From: Tubulanus polymorphus
Taxonomy: Eukaryota > Nemertea > Palaeonemertea > Tubulaniformes > Tubulanidae
Length of the DNA stretch: 60,000 nt
Assembly (NCBI RefSeq): GCF_964204645.1
Contig: NC_134028.1
Coordinates: 27,194,153-27,254,152, forward strand
Reading direction: 5' to 3'
The notes under the pieces were generated by a model. That model worked only from the letters and a program-made list of their open reading frames with translations, was not told the origin of the DNA and searched no databases. Shown piece after piece: positions 1-9,263 of this stretch. A program made the translations under genes and the position numbers. Within the stretch, counting starts at the first letter, position 1. Each line of letters opens with the position of its first letter.

Positions 1-244
1 CTCACCGGGGATCAAACCCGGGTCTCATAGAAATAACAACCAGTAAAATAGAACGAGTCCAATTGGCCGATGCTTATACAGCTTACTGTAACATGACAAG
101 TTGCAGTCACACATGTTGCGGCCACATGACGTGTTTCATAATGATTAATCCTTTCTTAGAATAATAAAAAGATGGGACACATTTTCTGAAATATCCTGAA
201 TTTCGAGACTAAAACTACGACTAAACCACCTGTACCTGTACCAA

Positions 245-440
245 AACCCTCACCCTATATCCCTCCCTCCAAAGTCCTACCACCACCCCTACATCCCTCC
301 CACCCTCCCTCACCCCTTCCCTCCCGGACCCTTTCCCTCCCGCCCTCCCTCACCCCTTCCCTCCCGCCCTCCCTCACCCCTTACCTCCCGCCCTCCCTCA
401 CCCCATACCTCCCCCAAACCTACCCGCCCTCCCTTAACCC
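245..440 (+). repeat. Pyrimidine tract 1, unit 1
   Basis: Almost pure C/T strand built from CCCTCC, CACCCCTTCC and similar words; the minus strand is therefore rich in GGGAGGG runs. It has mirror-like composition compatible with G-quadruplex or triplex DNA. Minus-strand glycine/arginine/lysine-rich ORFs here are composition artefacts. Confidence 0.9.
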
Positions 441-443
441 TGT

Positions 444-644
444 GGTTAGGTGAGATGAATGTTCTGATGTTTTAGTTAGACGGATGGGAATCTAATGAAG
501 ATGAGAGAACATTAAATCACTGTTCAATCACAGGATGAAGTAATGCAGTGATCTGTATCTCAGTATCTGTACACAATGTTACATGTATCTGTAACTGTAC
601 AATCAGTATGAAATAAGTACAGCAGTTTAATCTATAGAAATTCT
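444..644 (+). repeat. Inverted repeat, left arm, unit 1
   Basis: From GGTTAGGTGAG to the CTATAGAAATTCT segment, this matches the reverse complement of 7379-7579 with few differences. Shared words include CATCAGAACATT, CACAGGATGAAGTAATGCAG and TACATGTATCTGTAACTGTA. The two arms enclose ~6.7 kb in a unit. Confidence 0.9.
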
Positions 645-991
645 AACTCTTAAGATACACATGATCTGATTGTCACGAAGGAACATGATTGATAACAGTT
701 GTATTATTGACATCAGGAACCAGTTTCATATTGATTAGAAATAACATTTGAGTTGACCACAATTTAGAAAACCTGTAAACCCGCACAGAAATAACAATCC
801 CAATCATGAACTGATTATAGTCAAATATTCACCAAAAGAAATTTGAAATGATTGAATAAATGCAACAGGTTTCTGAGATTTCATTTCAAAACATGGTTTA
901 TAACAAACAATATAAAATTGGTCCCTAAAAATCAATTCAACAACCGATAAATAAAGATTAATGTTACTTATCTTGAATTTCCACATAGGTT

Positions 992-1150
992 ATAGTGATT
1001 CCTGATGTCATGCTGAATCCAAGAATGATTCCCGATGTCCGGCGCGAAACCAAAAAAGTCTGATTGTGAAACACTGATTCCTTGTTGTCATGTGCTGAAT
1101 CTAAGAGTGATTCTTGTTTTCCTGTGCTGAATCAAAATTCCTGTTGAACA
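992..1150 (+). repeat. Degenerate GATTCC/GCTGAATC short tandem repeat
   Basis: Three to four imperfect ~40-50-bp copies built from GATTCCTGATGTC and GTGCTGAATCTAAGAGT. Copy number varies: unit 5 (about 44495-44750) has roughly one extra ~80-bp block, and unit 4 shows an indel. Preceded by TTTCCACATAG, a plausible plus-strand splice acceptor, but no gene model follows. Confidence 0.7.
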
Positions 1151-1396
1151 TGTTGAAGTGATACCTATAATAGACAAATCTAAGATTGTTTTCTTTCCTC
1201 AGAAATAACTGCAGAAATATCAAATCTAGAATTCAAACTTACAAATTAGATTGTTCGCTCCAATCTGCAGTTCATTTATTCACGGGGTTTTTCTATCCAC
1301 AGTTTAGGTTTTGCATCTAGAGTTGAACATGAAATATAAACAAAAAGGTAATGAAAAAATGAACAGTTTAAATATTATCTGTTTCTGAAACCAATG

Positions 1397-1438
<42 letters not shown>
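1397..1438 (+). repeat. (ATC)14 microsatellite, unit 1
   Basis: Perfect ATC repeat, 14 copies. Unit 2 has 12 copies (11923-11958) and unit 4 has 13 (33603-33641). Units 3, 5 and 6 have only short interrupted versions. The apparent poly-isoleucine ORFs come from this tract. Confidence 0.95.
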
Positions 1439-1439
<1 letters not shown>

Positions 1440-1469
1440 ATATCACAGTCGAATGGAGGCAAGTAGAGG

Positions 1470-1770
1470 CATCAATCCTCCCGCGGCAGGAACTCAAACC
1501 TCATGGCATCCAGATTGCCACGGTACGAAACCCTGCCACACTAGACCGAGTGCGCAGCAGCTACACGCGCAGCTTAGATGATGTCATTAATAGCCAATCA
1601 GATATTACGTTTCATTTTAGCCCAGGTTTTGCCATTTATAGTTCTTCAAGTTTTCGTGCTGCAAAGCTGCGCATGTACCTGCGCACCCGGTCTAGTGTGG
1701 CAGGGGTTCGTGCTGTGGCTGAGTGTAGCGAGCGATGTCATCAGGTTGGAATCCCTCCCATGGGAGGATG
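1470..1770. mobile_element. Foldback element with tRNA-like arms, unit 1
   Basis: Two ~103-bp inverted arms (1470-1572 and 1668-1770) share CCTGCCACACTAGACCG and its complement, the CTCCC ends, and words between. Each arm, read outward, looks tRNA-derived. The right arm has an A-box-like TGGCTGAGTG at 1716-1725 and a degenerate B box at 1744-1754. The left arm on the minus strand has a degenerate B box. This may be a MITE whose termini captured tRNA sequence, or two SINEs in inverted orientation. The 158-codon type ORFs here simply read through this element. Confidence 0.75.
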
Positions 1771-2614
1771 TTGGTTGGTGTCCGACACGTTTGGACTGTG
1801 TGTGGTGGTGATTAGGCCTAATATCGGTTTAGCGACGGATGAAATAAACTTACACTGTTTTCACTATTTGATGTAATCAGTCGATGGAATCATTTTAGAA
1901 CAAATTCATCACAAAACAGCGAGGTGAAGCCCATCGTGGTCTAGATATATCGGGATGGAATGACGTCGATATGCTCGACTGAGCGCCACCAGTCCACAAG
2001 TGCACCGTTTATAGGATGTACCTCTGAAATAATTTGATTTCCCACAATATCTGAGATGGAATATTTTTCGCCATTTAAACCAATGTTACAAACACTTACC
2101 AAATATTGAAATACTGATTTCAGGGGTCGGGAAGGAGGGTGGCAATGTTTAGGTGAGGTTTTTGCTAAATTTCGTGTTATGGTAAAGCACGCCATTTTGA
2201 TATTGCGTCATAGTGTACCTCAGATTGGGATTCCCGCCGCTAGACTGGTCACCGCAACCTGCATTCGCAAGTAGAAATGGCAACCAGTCTATTGCAGGTC
2301 TCGGCTTCGTTTCGATTATATTGGATTTTTATATTCTACGCATCAAATAATTTATTCTAATGAAACCCACGCTCTTGGATCAAAGGCCCGTGGATTACTA
2401 CTTTAGTTCACAGAAATTCCGCTATCGTTATTCATAGGGGCAGCACTGAACGGTTGTTATCTGATGCAGTCTTGCTATTTTACTGTGGCATGTGAGGAAT
2501 ACAGATTTTTCTTAAGTCAAATTTCATTCATCACTCAACACTAGTTTGTTAGAAATTAATAACTCTACCAACATTAGAGCTTTATATAAGGAGAGTGAAT
2601 GGTATGATAGAATC

Positions 2615-2775
2615 TCCCTAATTCCGATCATTGGGACCAACAAAATTCATCCGTTTTACGGCAAATCCGGATTAAAAGTCATTTTCGTGTATATTAATGA
2701 TTAAATTGACTGTAAATATTATCCGGATTAGACCAAAATTCGGATTAAGCCGATGCGGATTAAACGATTTAGTTT
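2615..2775. other. GGATTA cluster, possible decayed pogo/Tigger-like MITE
   Basis: Four copies of CGGATTA lie within about 100 bp (TCCGGATTAAAAG, ATCCGGATTAGACC, TTCGGATTAAGCC, GCGGATTAAACG). The segment is present in all six units. In units 3-6 it continues into GTTTGACTGTATTAGCC, which units 1 and 2 lack. Spaced GGATTA words and a terminal TACAGTCAAAC (minus strand) recall non-autonomous pogo-like elements; that is inference. TAATCC is also the core site of K50 homeodomain factors. Confidence 0.4.
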
Positions 2776-3021
2776 GATAGAATCAGTCTTGGAATACAGA
2801 AAGACGTTCACGATTGAGTTATGTACAAATACCGATATGAGAAAAGCTTAGATTCACCTCCTTAGCCATCACCCATGGAAATGGCCCCAGGGCACTAAAA
2901 ATGCAATTACCAAGAAACAACCACTGACGCGAGTGTTGGCCTGTTTGATGAACGCAGTAACCCTAGTGTTGGCCTTGTACCACACTGACCACACGTATTC
3001 ACAAACTTAGTCAGCTACCAG

Positions 3022-3093
3022 AACTCAGCGGTCTAGTGGTTGGCGTGCTCGGCTGGCATGCTGGAGTTCGCAGGTTCGAGTCCTGCTAGGGTT
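3022..3093 (+). other. tRNA-like sequence (tRNA-derived or pseudo-tRNA), unit 1
   Basis: It folds as a cloverleaf. T arm GCAGG/CCTGC has loop TTCGAGT, containing a perfect B box GGTTCGAGTCC at 3073-3083. Anticodon stem CGTGC/GCATG has a 7-base loop TCGGCTG, and the D stem is GTC/GGC. The acceptor pairs at five positions, with an A-A mismatch and a G-T pair. Loop position 33 is C instead of the near-universal T, and the anticodon would be GGC (Ala). The variable loop is 9 nt. This looks like a tRNA-derived element rather than a working tRNA. Confidence 0.6.
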
Positions 3094-3126
3094 AGGGTTA
3101 CGGTTGATCTAGGGTTAGGGTTAGTG
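3087..3126 (+). repeat. Short TTAGGG-type motifs after the tRNA-like sequence
   Basis: CTAGGGTTAGGGTTACGG and CTAGGGTTAGGGTTAG: two short runs of the animal telomere hexamer, overlapping the 3' acceptor side of the tRNA-like sequence. Present in units 1-5 with small changes. Too short to be a telomere. Confidence 0.8.
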
Positions 3127-3440
3127 CCTCAGGTTGGGGCTAATTTTTGGCCCAGCGAGGTATTTGTAGTACGATGATCATCTGTTTGACTCGGGTTATT
3201 TTTTGGTCAATAGATTCTATACTAACTCATATATTTTGAACACAAATATTCGCTTTATCCTTAGAAGCCACTTTATTTAAAAGATACTTCGCTCAATAGA
3301 GTACGTAGTTTATTTCTGAATGAATGAAAGAGTTGGTGACATTATTCAATATATATATATATAAACCACAATATCTACTTTACGGTTGGTATGCAACAAT
3401 TTCCACTCTTTTCCATATAGGTGTCGCTTTGGATAAATGT

Positions 3441-3707
3441 CTATATCTCTTGACCCAATGGACCGATTACGATTAAACTTGATACACAGGAACTTTTATC
3501 AAGTAGCACTCGGGGTGGGTGAAATCGCTCTAGGTTGAAGTTACACTGTCCTAAAATGGCTCCAAACAACGTGAAATTGGTAGTTAGGCCTACTTCGAGT
3601 ACGGGTAGAACACAGTTTGAAATCGTATCGTTGTAGGTTATCGTAAAGAAGATGAATCCGTAGGCACCTAATACGACGATTAACAGTACAAATATCGATA
3701 TAGACAC
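3441..3707 (-). other. Open frame shared by units 1-5, probably not a gene
   Basis: An 88-codon open frame with a hydrophobic N-terminal half recurs at 13958-14224, 24716-24982, 35657-35923 and 47317-47583. It begins with GTG, an in-frame TAA lies four codons upstream, and no AG acceptor lies between. The four substitutions I can see among units (two each in units 4 and 5) all change the amino acid, which argues against selection on protein. No family recognised. Confidence 0.2.
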
Positions 3708-3829
3708 GCGGTTTTAGTCGAGACATTGATCGCCGGGTTTAAACATTCCTGGATATGACCATGTTTCACAATTAAATTCATCTTCTAAATGAGGACGACC
3801 ATCGATCACGTGTCTAATCGCATCATAAT

Positions 3830-4556
3830 GGGTACGGGGTGTCCCGCGTTCGAACCAAGTAATTACTGATACTGGTTCAGAGTGGTCTTGATACTGAATA
3901 GAGGATGTACAGGGGTATCCCGAGTTCGAACCCAGTAATTACTGATACTGATTCAGAGAGGTCCTGATGCTGATTTGATGATGTACAGGGGTGTCCCGGG
4001 TTCGAACTCAGTAGTGGTCCAAGTTGTCCTGATGCTGAATGGAGGATGTACAGGGTTGTCCCGGGTTCGAGAATCAGTAATTACTGATACTGATTCACAG
4101 TGGTCCTGATGCTGATTTGATGATGTACAGGGGTGTCCCGGGTTCGAACTCAGTAGTGGTCCAAGTTGTCCTGATGCTGAATGGAGGATGTACAGGGGTG
4201 TCCCGACCGTACGGTGCTGCCGCTATGCTCATCGTTAGCGGGATTTCCATACACTAACTGAAGTCAACTCTGGCAATCGTCGTGCTGTCCAGTTATACTC
4301 CGTAACCCTTGCTTGCCAGAGTTGACTAACGTTAGTGTATGAAAATCCCGCTACCGATGAGCATAGAGGCAGCACCGCACGGTAAAATGTTGATATCTTA
4401 ACAAAAGTAATTACTGATAACTGATTGGTCCTGATGCTGAATGGAGGATGTTCAGGGGTATCCCGGGTTTCGAACCCAGTAATTACCGATACTGGTTCAG
4501 AGTGGTCTTGATACTGAATAGAGGATGTACAGGGGTGTCCTGGGTTCGACCCCGCC
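3830..4556 (+). repeat. 65-76-bp minisatellite with palindromic B-box core, unit 1
   Basis: Tandem copies of GATGTACAGGGGTGTCCCGG followed by GTTCGAACCCAGTAATTACT and a GATACTGATTCAGAG / GGTCCTGATGCTGA tail. The core GGGTTCGAACCC is a perfect palindrome and fits the Pol III B-box consensus on both strands. About seven cores in this unit, some degraded. The array is interrupted at 4206-4383 by a hairpin MITE. Confidence 0.88.
4206..4383. mobile_element. 178-bp hairpin MITE (ACCGTACGGT ends), unit 1
   Basis: Terminal inverted repeats of ~70-80 bp, beginning ACCGTACGGTGCTGCC and running through TCTATGCTCATCG, AGCGGGATTT and AGTCAACTCTGGCAA, leave only a ~25-bp loop. The outermost 10 bp, ACCGTACGGT, is itself a palindrome. 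No coding capacity. I could not assign a target-site duplication because it sits inside a tandem array. Confidence 0.85.
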
Positions 4557-4739
4557 ACGAAAAATGATTAAATAACGCACACACGACTTACAGCAACATT
4601 TATCTATATGTATTCCTCATTGACATGTAACACACCAGGACCCAGTTCCACAGTTGTGAGTTTGGGGTAACCCATTGAAAATGAAATAACTTTCTGCTGG
4701 CGTCTGTAATCACAACTAAAACAACAGAGAAAATTCATC

Positions 4740-7293
4740 TTTATTTCAAATAAAACAGAACAACAGTTCACACGAAATATTATAGTCCCATGATAAAGAA
4801 AACCTCGATATTTCAACTTTATGGTTTCATTGATTGAGTGACTTGTCAAAACATGTCCATATTACATCATTATACAATATGTGTATCATACAATTTTTTT
4901 TACAAAACCAGACCAATAAAACTGGGTCGTTGGGTACAAACAATTACAAACTAATGCAGTTACATGGAATTTGTAAATTAAACCAGTTATCGCTGCTTTA
5001 CAGCTACATTTAATCTTCAATTTCAGTTTTCACTAAAACTTTAACACCCACTATATAGAAACTTAATAGAAGTAAAAGACACAACATTTTGGAGTCTCTG
5101 TAGAGACCATCATCAAGTCTGAAGAATAACTAACACAGGGAAAAACAAGTTAATTAGGAAAGTAAAGCGAGTGTTCAGTGCTAAGGTCGAGAGGTTTTGT
5201 TATTTTGTTCGTATAGGTTGTTCTAGTTATTTCTTCATTATACTTTTATTATTTTGATTCTGATTCTTGATAAATGAATTTTGCCTTTTAAATTTGCATA
5301 TAACAGGGTTTAAATCATATATTCCATGCCCGAGTCAGGCTATCATTCTATTAGCAAAAATGACACCACAGCTTTGAGAGACGAATCAGGGGATGACTCG
5401 ATTGTTTTTATGGATATGTGATACACAGTCTATCAAACCATCATAAACAGAACAACAGTAGGCTGCCCATGCCGGTCGGCACATATGAACAATATTCATT
5501 TGGCTTTAAACTTAAAAATTGCAGATCTGAAATAAGTGGCAGCATATCAATCTCCAGGTAGATGGCTGGTTCCTGTCCCTGTCAAATGGCAAATTGGTCC
5601 CGATCCCAACTTCGTCCTAGAATAGAGAAAACTTGCGTCAGCAATTATTACATAGAAAATGTTCAATTGAATTAACAGTTAAGTGGGAATTGTTTTCATG
5701 ACATAATTCGGTAACTAGAATTTATAATTACCTTATAATTCAAGATAATTCAACACCATTATTCAATCTTTGATCACTTTTCAAACTGTTCTGTTGGACA
5801 AATTTCATGCTGCAAAAAATCATCATACTATGAAAAAGTAACGTATTTATAGCAGTCTGAAATTGGGGCTAAATTCTATTAGAAAATCAATCATTTTCAA
5901 ACTTGTGTTGAGCAGAATTAAGCAGCATCAGCTGCAGCAGCATCAGCCGCACTTCTTTCCGGAGAATCACACATAAAAATTCTGTACAGAATAATTAAAT
6001 GTTAGAATATTATGAAATTAGAGCACAGTGGAGTGATGAAAGACTCACCATTTCTAAACTCATATCAGATAAATTCAGTGCCATCTAGCAGGATTTCACT
6101 TCCAACAGTCATAATGTCATGAAGTTAAGAGAACTGATGATTTTCTGAGAAAATAAATTCTTAAAACGATAGCAGCAGCTTCAGCAACTAGAGCTTCTTT
6201 ACTCTTTGAAGGTGAATATTTTTATTTTCTCCAGTTCCAAAAAGTGTTAGGCGTATTGCATTCTGGAAAGAGAAAATTATGCCAGAAAATGGTTAATGAA
6301 ATAGATAGAAACTGCAACTTGTTTGTGTTCGATTGACAGAAAACCTACCAGGTTAATGAGTAGTTAATCACAATGTGTCGAGTATATGCAGATTTCTGAG
6401 AGGTTTGATGGTAGCTTTAGACTGCATCCTCTAGTAAAACGTTGATACCTGCCAACATTGACCGATCAAAATATCATTTTCTGGACTTGATTTGAAGATC
6501 ACCACAAATTACTGCAATAAATCGATATAAAACTCACCGCTTCTGACTTGTTTGATTTGTGGAGCGCAATGTTAACTGCAAGTTCAGCTTTATTTTAGAC
6601 CCTAGAATACAAAAGTTGTATAATTTTGATGATTCAAACTTTGACCAGAATAGAAGTGATTGAAAATTCGCCTTCACTGATTAATGTAGCTTCTAATCAG
6701 GAAATGAGTTTATAAATGTACAGTCAAACAGAGACTAGAATCTGTAGAGATATTTACCGGTACTGTATTTGTTTTGAGGACTTAAAGCGATGTCCATCTT
6801 AAACAAATGTGAAGTGAATTCCCAATGTTTACTGTTCACAGATTCTATCAAGGGTTCCAGTTATTTCAGCTCCTAAATACAAATTTTAGAAATTTTCAGT
6901 GAAGCTGTTATGAAATAAGAGCAGTTTCACACCAAATTAAACTAAGCCGTGATCTTTGAGCGGTTGAATGCTGGAAACATGAACAGATCGAATAATTTAT
7001 ATAGAACAGTTCTCTAAAAATAATGAATTTCCAAACAGGTTTTACCGGCTGCTGCTGCTGCCGCTGTTGCTGCATGGTGCTGGCACTGCAGGTACTGCTA
7101 GTGCTGCTGTTGCTGCTGCTGCGGTGTGTATCTCATCCTGTAACTGAGAGTAAAACAGTAATTTTTAGTTCAAAAATAATTCAAAATATCAACAGAGACT
7201 GTGAAGCATTCTGTGGAGAAATTCATTAACAGTTTTGTACTTACCTTTAAATGAGCCTGTTTAAATAGTAAATTATATTGCATTCATTTCATT
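4740..7293 (-). ncRNA. Candidate spliced minus-strand transcript, unit 1
   Basis: A series of exon-like blocks with canonical signals: A 7245-7293, B 7046-7137, C 6758-6872, D 6538-6601, E 6349-6448, F 6049-6262, G from 5981 (3' end unclear), H 5732-5809, and I from 5616. Donors are GTAAGT, GTAAAA, GTAAAT, GTGAGT, GTAGGT, GTGAGT and GTAATT; several acceptors have good pyrimidine tracts (TTTTCTCTTTCCAG before F, TTTCTTTTTCTTTTCAG before A). Introns are ~67-173 nt. An AATAAA lies at 4740-4745. A 62-codon frame from ATG at 6797 crosses C, D and E in phase, but unit 4 has a stop in it and unit 5 mostly amino-acid changes. Non-coding RNA or decayed gene; needs RNA evidence. Confidence 0.4.
7047..7122 (+). 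repeat. CTG-rich tract, unit 1
   Basis: CTG/CAG-rich imperfect trinucleotide run lying in exon B of the minus-strand chain. Plus-strand leucine/cysteine-rich ORFs here are products of the repeat. Length differs among units (unit 2 18129-18223, unit 3 28880-28960, unit 4 39832-39917). Confidence 0.85.
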
Positions 7294-7378
7294 CTGAAAA
7301 GAAAAAGAAACAATAATCAGTGACAATAGAGCAGAATGTAACATCTCAAATTATCAATCAATCAGACAGAAACAGTAC

Positions 7379-7579
7379 AGGATTTCTGTGGATTAAACTG
7401 CTGTACTTATTTCATACTGATTGTACAGTTACAGATACATGTAACATTGTGTACAGATACAGAGTACAGATCACTGCATTACTTCATCCTGTGATTGAAC
7501 AGTGATTTAATGTTCTCTCATCTTCATTAGATTCCCATCCGTCGAACTAAAACATCAGAACATTTCAACTCATCTAACC
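7379..7579 (-). repeat. Inverted repeat, right arm, unit 1
   Basis: Reverse complement partner of 444-644. The homology ends at CTAACC, right where the second pyrimidine tract starts. The flanking C-rich tracts lie on the same strand on both sides, so they are not part of the inverted duplication. Confidence 0.9.
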
Positions 7580-7862
7580 TCCCGACCCAACCCTCCCAGG
7601 CCCCATCCCTCCCGCCCTCCTTCCCTCCCATACCCCTTCAATCCCGCCTCCCGACCCCTTCCCTCCCACCATCCCTCGCCCCTTCCCTCCCGCCCTCCCG
7701 GACCCCTTCCCTCCCGCCCTCCCAAACCCCTTCCCTCCCGCCCTCCCCGACCCCTTCCCTCCCATACCCCTTCCCTCCCGCCCTCCTGGACCCCTCCCTC
7801 AATGCCCTCCCACCTGGCCCTCCCTCAATGCCCTCCCACCTAGCCCTCCCTCAATGCCTCCT
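7580..7862 (+). repeat. Pyrimidine tract 2, unit 1
   Basis: C/T-rich tract of CCCTTCCCTCCCGCCCTCC-type blocks, ending in tandem CCCTCCCTCAATGCCCTCC copies. Same strand bias as tract 1. Confidence 0.9.
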
Positions 7863-8720
7863 CAACTCTCTTGTCTCCTCTTCACACACCACACATCTGT
7901 ACAATAACTACAAAACGATTTGCCATTTTTCATGATCATATCAATTTCATTTATAAATCAAAATCCTTAATCAATTGCATCATTGATGGGACTCACAGAT
8001 ACTTTCTCTACACATTTTGGAGGCATTCAGATGACCTCAAATGATCATATGCCTGGGTTGGTCTTGAAAATCACATGGCTTCATTTTTACAGATGATTTC
8101 TTTATCAATTTCATCAAATTATTCCTATTATTTCTACTCCCTCTAATAAGTATTCACAATATATCTCAGTTTCACGACAAGTTGCAGCAGTCGTCTGTAA
8201 ACAGATTTCATTTCATCAAATGATGCGAGTTTGAGTAGTAGAGGTTTCATCTACAAAACATCAAACCAAACCCGAGGAACTTAATGTTGTAAGGGAGGGG
8301 GACGTATATGGAGGGTTCACCCGAACAAAGGAAATAAGCCCGAACCAAACCTTCACACTCACAAAATGTCGCGAGAGAGGCAAACACAAACCAAGGACAA
8401 GAATGATGGATGAGATCAAAACAATTAATGCTATTGATGTTGCTTCACCAATTCAACATGACGTCACTAAATGAAACCATTGTGGACTATTTCAATACTC
8501 TCTACTAGAGGTTTCATATAAGCAAGTAGTTTATGGAATCCTATTCATAAAAGTTATTAATCAATGTTTTTAAACTGCTGATGCAAAATATATACGTCAT
8601 TAAATAATCTGTTTGATTGTCTTTTCAAGTTAACACTTAAACCCAGTGGAACGAACTCCAGCCATTTTTCCTTCATTTGCCATTTTTCGTTTTTACTCTT
8701 TTCTCTGACTTTTAGCACTT

Positions 8721-8815
8721 GAGTCGAGGTAGGAATAGACCCCTGCCCGCCCTCTAAGCGTGCAGGACACTAAACCTTCGAATTGCTCTCGGACCCCACT
8801 CTTTATATCAGCATT
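8721..8815 (+). repeat. ~110-bp GAGTCGAGGTAGG block, single copy, unit 1
   Basis: One copy, with the CCCGCCCTCTAAGCG variant. The same block is doubled in units 2 and 5, and single in unit 3 (CCCACTCGCTAAGCG) and unit 4 (CCCGCTCGCTAAGCG). Confidence 0.8.
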
Positions 8816-9082
8816 TCATGCTGTTTTATTTTATTCACGCATTCGCTTTACATTTTTTCATATGGCTTTTCCTTATTTGTCGTCTCACTAAAATTCTCAT
8901 CCGTTCTGACTGGGATCAAGTTTAATCTTTTAGAGACAAACAACAAAAGGTTGTGTTAGTTGCACCAGCAGCAACACTGATACAGATGAATCTTTCATTA
9001 ACTACGTCATTTGTTCCATTCTCAAATATTGAGTCATGAAGGCAACAGAAATAACTTTAAAAAATGTTAAATCTTTCATTTA

Positions 9083-9263
9083 TGGCCTTGGTTTAGTGAC
9101 CTAAGCGTCAAAGTTTGGTTCATAGCCCAGGTTTGGTGACCAAATAGTCAAAGTTTGGTTCATAGCCCAGGTTTGGTGACCAAAGAGTCAAAAGTTTGGT
9201 TCATAGCCCTGTTTTGGTGACCAAAGTGTCAAAGTTTGGTCTATGGTTCTGATTTGGTGACCA
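9083..9263 (+). repeat. 40-bp TTTGGTGACC minisatellite, unit 1 (5 copies)
   Basis: Copies of TTTGGTGACCAAAGAGTCAA followed by AGTTTGGTTCATAGCCC, ~40 bp each. The last copy ends GGTGACCACGG. Confidence 0.92.

Noticed and set aside
804-986. 60-codon minus-strand ORF nearly identical in most units
   Set aside because: Short, AT-rich, disrupted in unit 5, and no family resemblance; expected from copy identity alone.
1394-1876. 158-160-codon ORF beginning with poly-isoleucine
   Set aside because: It is the ATC microsatellite read through into the tRNA-like foldback element; copy-number changes in the microsatellite alter it freely.
1941-2195. 84-codon minus-strand ORF recurring in units 1-5
   Set aside because: A GTAAGT donor-like site lies inside it, unit 6 disrupts the frame with an insertion, and no domain is recognisable. 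Its persistence is explained by overall unit identity.
3087-3126. Telomere or interstitial telomeric array
   Set aside because: Only two short TTAGGG runs per unit; far too short and interrupted.
3441-3707. 88-codon minus-strand ORF with a hydrophobic start, present in units 1-5
   Set aside because: Starts with GTG, with a TAA just upstream and no acceptor between. The four visible substitutions among units (two each in units 4 and 5) all change the amino acid.
5982-6048. Intron-encoded box C/D snoRNA host gene
   Set aside because: Short introns in a non-coding transcript suggested this, but I saw no paired C (RTGATGA) and D (CTGA) boxes in the introns.
7574-7765. Glycine-rich minus-strand ORFs over the pyrimidine tracts
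   Set aside because: Low-complexity translation of GGGAGG repeats; frames differ between units.
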